From the NCBI GenBank assembly GCA_015680685.1, contig MNCI01004284.1:71500-135499 (forward strand): a DNA stretch of 64,000 bases. Direction: 5' to 3'. The notes beneath the pieces were generated by a model. That model saw only the letters and a list, made by a program, of their open reading frames with translations, was not told the origin of the DNA and made no database searches. Each line of letters starts with the position of its first letter. Position 1 is the first letter of the stretch. The DNA is from Gnetum montanum. Taxonomy: Eukaryota; Streptophyta; Gnetopsida; Gnetales; Gnetaceae. Below, one piece after another: positions 55,916 to 64,000 of the stretch. Made by a program: the position numbers and the translations under genes.

Positions 55916-58900
55916 TCAGCCACGGAGATGAGCAAGGAGCTTCAATGGCAGACCTTGCGCAGGAGCAAAAATCGGGTCTGCAATAACATTCTCTGAAGGA
56001 AGAATGAGCTCCCAGCCCATGAGTCTCACCAGGTGATGCATAAACACCAGAATCACCATTCGAGCAAAATCCATGCCCGGACATGCTCTTGCACCTCCTC
56101 CGAACGGTACAAACGTGTATGGCGCAGGTGCTTCTCCTTCGAATCGTGACGGATCGAATTTCATCGCATCTTTGAAGAACTCCTCTCGCCTGTGCGTCCC
56201 ATCTGTACTCCACATCACCTGAAAATAACACCACATCAAATTTGTTTATTTACAGCTTTTCACACTTTCAGTTAAGTTCGACGGGGTTATTAACATGTAA
56301 CATCAGTAACAACGGCATCTTTATGAGGCTACGATAGATTGTGCTCGACTCCTCGCTACCTTCCAACCTTCCGGAATTCTGTAACCGTTGTATGTGAATT
56401 CCTTAATGACCTTGCGGAATCCTAATGGCACCGGAGAAAACAGCCGTAGGGTCTCCTGCACAGCCCTCCACGTTTTCTTCATCTTGGACAGACCTTCCCA
56501 TTGCAACGGCTCGCCTTCCTTCTTTGTTCTCGCGATCTCCATTTGTTCTTTTCCAAACATACACCAGAACGAACGTCAGTAAAATGCTAAATTTTCACAG
56601 CTCGTAAGATTCGGATACGCAGAAGCATGGAATCGTAATTCCGCAAGACTTTTAAAACAAATCATAATAATTATAATTTACAGAAATTGTAGTTCAAAAG
56701 TACGAAAATTATGCACGACGGCTGTAAGACACTGGTCAAGATCATAAATTGATTATTTGGGGCTGTGGCTAGGTGTATTTGTGTTGCAGCTGTGAAGAGG
56801 AGGCTGGGTTTGTTTCATGGGTAGGCGTGTCACAATGGCGGATTCATCACATTCTGCTGCTCTTCCTCAGGGAAGTTCTTCTACCTCACCTCCAATTGAT
56901 TTCCTTTTACCTGATGATATTTTTGAAGCACTTTCTAAAGATTTTGCAACTTGTTTTATTTTTTTTCAAATTGTGGGGTTCTTACCAGGGTCCCCAAGCA
57001 TAAACATTCAAGTTCAAAACCTTCTTTAACCCCAGGGCATCTAGCTCCAAATTTTATTTTAGTAGAACTATTCAATACCTCTCAGGTTGAGAAGGCTCTC
57101 TCTTTAAAAATTTTTCCATCACAAAATACAACTTTAATAGCACATGCTTGGAGATTTGACTTTAATGTCAACGACCCAGCTTTTAATATAATTCCCTATT
57201 AGGTGGAATTGCCCAATCTTCCACTTATTTTCTCATCTATGGAGAGGGATATTGTGAGCACCGTGGGTCCTATTATTTCCAAGCATTGTACGGTGATTAA
57301 TGGAACTCAAATTCGTCGTTATTGTATTGAACTAGACATCACTATTCAGAAGACCTCATTAACCCTTGCTGCTGGTGGAAAACTCTTCACCCAAAAAGTG
57401 GACTATTTTTACCTCCCAAATTCATGCAGCTATTGTCATAGGGCCGAGCATCATATATCGAAGTGCCCCATCCTAGCTAGGAAAAAACAACTTGTAGCAT
57501 CTCAAAAAACCCATTCTCCAGTTACACCATTACGCCCACCCTCAGTATCATTTAAATTCAACTCTCCTTCAATAGCTCCACAATCCAACTCTCAGTCTAG
57601 CCTCTCCAAGCCACAAAAACATCAATTAGGTACTCACACCTCCACCCATGTCATCCCCTATAAGGCAGTCAAGGACTCAATCTCGGTGGATGAGTTCGTG
57701 GTAAGCAGTGGAAGGAAACGAGTCAAAGCTTCCTCCAGTTCTCCTTCCTCAAGCTCCTCTCCACTAAACACTTCCATGGCCCCTGTCTCCACCAACAACT
57801 CCTTTGCCTTCCTATCAGGAACAATGGAAGTTGATACTTTGACTTCTGAACCTTCCGTTGACCTCTCATCCAAACTGCCCCTTGTTTCTCCATGAACCTC
57901 CTTTCATGGAATGTTCGAGGCCTTACTGATAGGCTTCGACGGAAGCGAGCAGGCAACTTTATTTCTAGTCTTAATATAGCCTTTGATTTCGTTCTCCTTC
58001 AAGAAATTAAGGTGTCAGCTGACATTTTATCCTTTTCTGCCCATTGGTTTCTTCCTCACTCTTCAATCCTAGCAACATCCCATGCGAGTGGAAAAGGAGG
58101 TGCAGCCATTCTCCTTTCGCCTTGCTGGAAAACTAAAATCCTTCAAAGTGGTTCCGATTCTGGGCATAGAGTTTCCTGGGCCACCTTCTCTTCCTCGCAT
58201 GGCCCATTTGGTATTTGCTCGATTTATGCCCCAAATGACTCCGCAGAACGGGCTCTCCTTTGGCAAGAACTTGCAAATTCTCTTCCCCCAGTGCCTTGGA
58301 TCTTCGGAGGAGATTTTAATATGGTTGAATTCCCTCAAGATAAGCTCAGAGGGGTGTTTTCTCAACTACCCAATCTTGAGTTTCAAAGTTGGTCTACCTT
58401 CAAGAAAAGGTTTTACCTTTCTGATGGGGCGGACACCTCCACGGGCATTCCCCTCCATAGACTTACCTGGAGCAATCTCTGTCTTGGGCAGGCTCACATC
58501 TGTAGTAGGTTAGATAGGTTCTATTTCTCCACCCTTTCCTTTTGGCAAGCCTTCTCCACTACTACGGTTCATCACCATGCCACCTTATCAGACCATCTTC
58601 CGATCTCCATCTCCATCAAGATTCATGGCAGCCCTCACCAATGAAAATTCCATCTTTTCCGTCTTCACAACAATTGTTTTTCTTCTCCTGCAACCCAACT
58701 TCTTCTATCCAACCTTTGGAATGCCGAACCTAGGCCCCTAACTCAGGTGGGTTGGATTAACTGGTGGCATCGGGCATCATGTCGAGTGTGGAACTTTGCT
58801 CGTTCATATGGTAAGGCAATGGCTACTCGAGCTAGACAAGAATACAACAAAATTCACCTCACTATTGAACATCTCACTAGTAGACTAGCTCAAGATCCCT

Positions 58901-61900
58901 TCAATTCTCTAGTTCATGAGGAGCTAGCTAGAGCAAGATTAGCTTTTCAACATTGGGATGTGTACCGAGCACAAAGTGCCCTAACTAAAAGTCGGCTCAC
59001 TTGGTTAAATATTCAAGATGAACACTGTAAAGAATTTTTCAAGTATCTCAATTCTGCTTTTGCTTCGCATTCTATAGACAAAATCTCTAGCGATGGTACC
59101 ATAATTACTGACCACAACAGTATCCTCTCTTTTCTCAAAAATCACTATGAAACCCTTTTTGCAACAACCCCAATGGACATCTCTTCATTCAAGGCTACCA
59201 CCCCCAATTATCCTCGCCTTATCAACTCCACTATGCTTCAAAGTCTTGATGCTGATATCACTCTAGTGGAGCTATAGGTGGCCTGTTCCAAGTTAAGTCG
59301 GGGAAAGGCTCCTGGTTATGATGGTTTCCCAGTAGAATTTTTTCAAAATCATTGGGATTTAGTGGGGAATGATCTTCTATAGGTCATTAATAAGGCTATC
59401 TTAACTGGTTCCCTCGGGCCCAATCTAAATCAAGGGGTAATTTGTCTCCTCCCCAAGTCTGGGGATCTTGCCGATATCTCCAATTGGCATCCCATAACTC
59501 TCCTCAATGTAGTGTATAAAATTTGGGCTAAGTGTCTAGCCTTATGACTAAAAAAACTTCTTGGCCAGATCATATCTCCCCAAAAAACAAGATTTGTTCC
59601 TGGTAGATATATTTTAGATAATGTGGTTGCAACATGGGAAGGTCTCAAGGGCTGAGGATGATGGACAAGATATTCTCCTAGTGAAACTCGATTATGCCAA
59701 GGCTTATGACAACATAAAATGGGATTTTATCTTGTAGACCATGACCAAACTTGGTTTTGGACCTAAGTTCCTGCATATGGTAAAATTCTTATTCTCGAAT
59801 GCTACCGCAAGAATAGCCACTTCCTTTGATATTACCTCTCCCTTTCCAATACATAGGTCAATGCGACAAGATTGTCCCCTTGCCCCCTATCTCTTTATCA
59901 TCGCCGCAAACTTTCTTTGTCATCAGATTAATGTGGACATTCAAACAAAAGTTCTCACTGGGGTTTTCCTATCTTCCTCTCAACAACAACTCCTCAATAT
60001 GCACTTCGCCAACGACTCTTTCTTTCTAGTTCAAAACACAGCCACCAACTTGCACCGCCTCTTATCAAGGGTGGAGCAATATTTTACACTCTCAGGTTCC
60101 ACTATAAATTGGAATAAATCCTCTATTTATAGCTTTTCGGGCAATTATAACCATGTGACCAACTATAACTGGAAGCAGCTCCAGGATCAAGACATCGTTA
60201 AGATTTTGGGGATCCCTTTTCATTTAGAGGTTCAACCTCTACTCTCTGGGAGCAGGTCATTTTTTGGATTCAAAAGAAACTTGATAAATGGAAAACTAAA
60301 CCCCTCACACTTGCGAGTAAATACCTTGTTTGTAAGTCCATATGTGCATCCACCCATGTGTATTACTCTTCATGTTGGGCCCCTCCCAAGCTGCCTACCA
60401 AAAACTTGAACGGTTATTTCACCACTTTATGTGGTCCTCCAAAGATTCTCAGAAAGGATTTCATCGAGTCGCTTGGAATATTGTTACTCTGCCCAAGAAT
60501 AAAGGTGGCTTAGGTCTTTTGAACTCTTATAAGCAAGGAATTACCCTGGTTGCTAAGTGGTTGGTTCAACATTTAGGTGCCTCAGACATCATTGGGACCC
60601 TCCTCCAATTAAGGCTTCATCAAGCATTTCCTAAAAACAAGCCCTTCTGGAAAGGCATCCATTTTGTCAATTGGATCTTTTCCCCCCTCACTATCATTCT
60701 TCTAGGTTCTCATGTTTTCAAAAGTATCTGGAGGGCCTGGCAAATTCTACACAATTACATCGATTGGACTAATGTTAAGATCAACCCTACTATCCTCTCT
60801 AAATTGTGTCCATGGTGGTTACCTCTGTTGCCCGCTCCCCTTGCCATCACAATGGCTAAGGTGGCTTCCTCGTGGTACCGGAAAGGTGTCATCTCCTTGA
60901 CTTGTCTTAGGTTGGCTAGCCGTTGAATTTCGGAGGTCGAGTTTAGCAATTTGTACGGGGAGTCGGATGCAATGAACCATTGCCTAGTCCAGATTTACTC
61001 CTTTCTTCACAGCCATTAGCACATTGATGTTACAGTGCAAAACCCTTTTCAAGGCCTTTAATGGCTTAATGGGGTTAAACTCCTACCCTACCAGCCATCC
61101 ATCCCCTTTCATCTTATGCACGACCCATCTGAGGTCATTCAACACTGCAATAAGCACTAGCACAAACATGAGTCAGTATCATTTTGGATCCCTATCTTCC
61201 AAAATATTTGGAACCTTCCGACCCTCCCCAAAATTAAACAGTTCCTTTGGTGTCTCCTCCACCATGGTCTACCTATTGGCAAACGATTAGAATATCTAGG
61301 AATTCCCAATCCCAATTGCCCTCTCTATGGTGGACAAGATGACTTTGTCCATGTGTTTTGGCTTTGTCCCTTTGCTCAGCATGTGTGGAAGTGGGCTTCC
61401 ACTGTTTTTTCTTCATACGAGCTATCTCAAGAGGATGTTATATTCTACTTTTTAAACATTACTTCTGCTAATCTCAAGTTTCTATGGAAAGTTATTAGGC
61501 ATACTATTTTATATTATATTTGGAAGCGAAGATGCAATGTTATATTTCAAAGGATTGATTATTCTAATAAATGTTTGCTCACTAGGTTGGAGAAGTTGCA
61601 GATCTTTCGCCTCATTCATTTCCAACTCACATCTCAAGCATCCAAGTTCAATCTAGATAGACATCAGTTGGTTCATCTCTTGTAGCAGTGGGAAAGACTT
61701 GTGCATTCCAATAACACTCATCATCAGTAATCTCTGCCAGAAGCTTTTCATTTCTATTGTGAGGAGTCACCATTGAAACTCTCTTTATCCTTAATTGAGA
61801 GCTTTTTTTTTATTCCTTATCTAATTCTTTGTCCTTCTATCTTGTAACAAGTCAACATGGGTGGTCGTTTGGTGGTGCCCCAATTTGGGCTTCCTCCCTT

Positions 61901-63713
61901 AACACTTGTTTTTTTATAAGGTAGGTCTTGAGTTTCTTGCATAGTGCTCTCAGCTTCCCCCTTCCCCTTAACCCTATGACTTGTTCAAATTACTGTAACT
62001 AATACACTGTTAATATCAATAGAACTTCTTTTTGGGGTCCGACATCCCCCCCATAAATTGAAAAATCGGATCGGATTTGCAAATTGGCACCCCTTTTCAT
62101 AAATAGGATTGGAATAATCTGAATAAATGGGTGTAAGAATTGGATTAAAATCGTCAGCATTAGCAAAATAGAGCAGTTATATTTACTCATATTGGTACCT
62201 GTAATTTTCAATTTTTTTTCATCCATGAGCTCAGTAGAGTGGAAAATCAAATATAGAAAGTTCAGTTTTGGTTGGCATCAGGTAATAAACAAAATAGTAA
62301 ACTTAAAAAATCAATAAAAATATAACTCCATATATCACAGATCTCCGGGATTAATAGCAGATTTCTCAAACTATGGTCTGATAGAGAGGTTCCTGCTTCT
62401 GATAGACCTTTTGATAGAGAGGTTCCTGCTTCTGCTTATGGGTGTACCAGCAAAACGTATTTTAAAGTAAGAAATTACTTGGGAACGTGATTAAAAATCG
62501 CTAACTAGGATCCGAAACGTTTAGGAATCGCGATTCAGATAAAGTATAGCCATGTAATAACCAACTTGCAGAATTTTTGAAGTGAATAATCTAAAACTAT
62601 CATTATGAAGAAACCAATTCAGCGATTGAATACGAAGTCCAAGAAACAATCGAATTGTTGGGCGTTAGCGACCTCTTTCAATGGAACTTGAAATAATTTG
62701 CTTGAAAGTGGGGAAGATACTGGACCTTGGAGGATTTCTTGGTACCAATGAGGATTTTCAGCCAGGAGCTTAATCAGGACAGTAATAGCACTGGTAGTGG
62801 TGTCGTGGCCAGCGAAAAGTAGCCCAAGAATGTTATCGTTGATCTCGTCGTCGCACATGCCCTTTCCATCGTCGTCTACTTTAGTAAGCAGCACAGAAAG
62901 CAGATCCTGCGTTGGAGAAGCCTCTCCCTTACGCAAGGCCTCCTTTCGTTCTTGCAAAATTTCTTCAAGTTTTGCAAGGAGTGCCTGGCGGCCGCGTTTT
63001 CCTCTACGGAATCTCATTCCCGGAAGATCCACTTGAATAGCGACCATTCCTTTAACGAGATCCAAATACGGCTTCAAAAGCTCTTCCTGCTCTTCTTCAT
63101 TGTCTAAGCTGGTGAAAAGGCTACAAGCCAGGGCAAACGTGAACCTCTTCACTAGAGGATACGCGTATACCTGATCTTTGCCGAGCCAGAATCTCTGCAG
63201 ATGCAACTTCGCTGCGAAATCCACCTTATGTAAGAAGTTCCGAAGCGCCTCTGGCCTGAGAAAGATCATGAGAAGTTTTCTAATGCGTTTTTCGTCGTCG
63301 CCAACGGTGTTGAGCACAGATTTGGCCACAATTTTCTCGGTGGAGTCGGGCCAGGCCATGACGAGGAGCCTGTTTTCGTTGGAGAACACCAGACGGTTGC
63401 CGCCGGGGCCACAGAGTACGACGTTTGGCTCTCCCAGCAAGTTCAGGGTGAAGACACCACCATATTTGTGGATCTTGTGGTTGAAGAATTCATGAACCTT
63501 TCTTTTGCTCGCAGACCATAGGAACTGCAGAGATTCTCCGAGTATCAACCATCCCGGCGTCCCTGGCGGAGTTCCTTTTGGAAACGATCTTCTCAGACAA
63601 ATTAGTGCTATTACACACGTTATGATGGTTGTGAACAGCCATGATTTCTCAGAGAACTGGGCGAAACTTTCTATGCCAGATTCGATGAAATTCCAAGCAA
63701 AGACAAGGGCCAT
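55916..63713 (-). CDS. Cytochrome P450, CYP85 clan, CYP716/CYP725-like (3 exons)
   Basis: Exons 63713-62726, 56547-56360 and 56218-55916 join in frame to 492 codons, the usual length for this family. Splice sites: CCAAG|GTCCAG...GGAAAAG|AAC (phase 1, 6.2 kb intron) and GGAAG|GTAGCG...TTTTCAG|GTG (phase 0, 141 bp intron). Residues 25-40 form an N-terminal membrane anchor, followed by basic residues and the Pro-rich hinge TPPGTPGW (48-55), so it is an ER-bound enzyme. The oxygen-binding I helix AGHDTTTS is at 301-308, ExxR (ETLR) at 361-364, FDPSRF at 413-418 and the heme loop FGGGARACPG (431-440) with ligand Cys438. The blocks GWK-(L/V)xWST, PAPYTFVPFGGG and YPLVK..TF.LACSLF resemble CYP716 most; CYP725 taxane hydroxylases are the nearest alternative. 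CYP716 enzymes oxidise triterpenoids or diterpenoids, but the substrate cannot be read from the sequence. No defect seen. Confidence 0.9.
56817..57895 (+). pseudogene. LINE ORF1 with CCHC zinc knuckle
   Basis: Nucleic-acid-binding ORF1 of a plant L1. The start is MGRRVTMADSS (56817). One frameshift near 57000 and an in-frame TAG at about 57200 separate it into pieces. The last piece (57203-57895) carries a perfect CX2CX4HX4C knuckle, CSYCHRAEHHISKC, near 57427-57468, then a Ser/Pro-rich tail. Its stop TGA overlaps the ORF2 ATG (ATGA, 57892-57895). Confidence 0.75.
57892..61685 (+). pseudogene. LINE ORF2: endonuclease, reverse transcriptase, zf-RVT
   Basis: The endonuclease piece (57892-58644) is intact, with LLSWNVRGL, LLQEIK, IFGGDFNMV and LSDHLPIS, the AP-endonuclease catalytic set. 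The RT follows in at least two frames: KLSRGKAPGYDGFPVEFF (59290-59345), then LNQGVICLLPKSG, TLLNVVYKI, SMRQDCPLAPYLFIIAANFL (59860-59920) and MHFANDSFFLV (60000). In the last block the catalytic Y/F-A-D-D is F-A-N-D. The C-terminal zinc-binding region (61310-61400: CPLYGGQDDFVHVFWLCPF) is recognisable. At least four stops or frameshifts are present. Confidence 0.8.
62062..62725. other. Remainder of P450 intron 1
   Basis: Ordinary AT-rich intron. It contains a 23 bp repeat, tgatagagaggttcctgctt..., at 62379-62401 and 62412-62434. Confidence 0.6.
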
Positions 63714-63855
63714 AGTTCAGAGAATTAGACGCAAAACTAGATTTCAGATAGATTGCTGTAGATGTAACAAATCTAACGTGCATCGAGAACCTGATTGCAT
63801 AGATTGCTGTAGATGTAACAAATCTAACGTGCATCGAGAGAACCCGATTGCACAA
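63649..63855 (-). other. Candidate uORF overlapping the P450 start
   Basis: On the minus strand a 68-codon frame begins at 63855, runs through both copies of the duplication (encoding SMHVRFVTSTAIY twice) and ends at 63649, inside exon 1 in a different frame. If the transcript starts upstream of 63855, this ORF would compete with the main start at 63713. The transcription start is not known, so this is only a possibility. Confidence 0.35.
63748..63851. repeat. Tandem duplication in the P450 upstream region
   Basis: Two copies of about 51-53 bp (63748-63798, 63799-63851) containing agattgctgtagatgtaaca and atctaacgtgcatcgaga. They are nearly identical, differing by an inserted ga and a C/T change, so the duplication is recent. 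It lies 35-138 bp upstream of the ATG. Confidence 0.85.
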
Positions 63856-64000
63856 GCGGAAGCATGTAAAAACAGATCTCTTAATCTACAAATGTGCATG
63901 AAACAAAAATGCACAAATCAATTTGAAAAAACAGATCGAACTGACCTCCAGCCATTGATGCCATTGATGAATGTTTTGGATCTTCTTTCACACGGGCGCT

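Larger units (their letters stand above)
56753..62051 (+). mobile_element. L1-type LINE inside intron 1 of the P450, antisense
   Basis: About 5.3 kb with ORF1 (56817-57895), ORF2 (57892 to about 61685) and a 3' untranslated tail. Candidate target duplicates are cataaattga at 56743-56752 and 62052-62061; they match exactly over 10 bp but are AT-rich, so they are tentative. No clear poly(A) tail remains. It is transcriptionally antisense to the P450 and accounts for most of the 6.2 kb intron. Frameshifts and stops in both ORFs make it inactive. Confidence 0.75.

Noticed and set aside
57658-57956. Minus-strand frames inside LINE ORF1
   Set aside because: Antisense shadows of the Ser/Pro-rich ORF1 tail.
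62797-63495. Plus-strand frames in P450 exon 1
   Set aside because: Antisense shadows of a clearly coding exon with P450 motifs on the minus strand.

Overview
This looks like gymnosperm (conifer-type) nuclear DNA. It is AT-rich, poor in CpG and mostly decayed retrotransposons nested in one another. It holds one intact plant gene, a cytochrome P450 on the minus strand (exons at 55916-56218, 56360-56547 and 62726-63713), split by a 6.2 kb intron that carries an antisense L1-type LINE. The P450 is closest to the CYP716/CYP725 part of the CYP85 clan, and a second P450 remnant (17230-17415) resembles CYP78A. A conifer such as yew would fit, but the species is inferred, not shown.

Layout. 1-9722: an old minus-strand Ty3/gypsy 3'-ORF remnant (K) is abutted by a gag-only LTR element (C, plus), itself interrupted by a second gag-only element (A, minus) that runs off the left edge. 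9723-13340: a Ty3 LTR and integrase relic (N), an A-type LTR fragment and a Ty1/copia fragment. 13340-17950: mostly unassigned sequence with two tRNA-derived SINE candidates, a chromodomain-like remnant and the CYP78A-like pseudogene. 17948-36129: one old minus-strand Ty3 element (M) whose gag is interrupted by two complete younger elements, B (19860-25540, gag-only, TSD ggtgg) and D (26144-33768, pol-less, TSD cttag/attag). The gag reading resumes across each insertion. 36130-40065: LINE relic and unassigned DNA. 40066-53441: a complete 13.4 kb Ty3 element (G) with TSD ctaat, holding gag, protease, RT, RNase H, integrase, a long spacer and a further 3' ORF. 53447-55915: imperfect tandem repeats and unassigned DNA. 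55916-64000: the P450 locus.

The LTR elements A, B, C, D, G and M form one extended group. They share LTR ends TGATGA...TCATCA, LTRs of about 0.8-0.95 kb, a primer-binding site matching the 3' end of tRNA-Asp, and gag homology. Most have U3 regions built from short GATATC or ATCGATGAGGCC-type repeats. The integrase ends without a chromodomain, so the group sits near the Athila/Tat branch. G (and ancestrally D) carries a long 3' ORF. A, B and C show gag but no pol, and B and C keep only a short 3' ORF. The most interesting signals are a U3-like repeat block plus TATA just upstream of the 3' ORF in G and D, a conserved donor/acceptor pair in front of its ATG, and a covarying stem-loop shared by the pol-bearing and gag-only elements. 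Together they suggest a mobiliser/parasite pair of retroelements with a separately expressed 3' protein. That functional link is inference.
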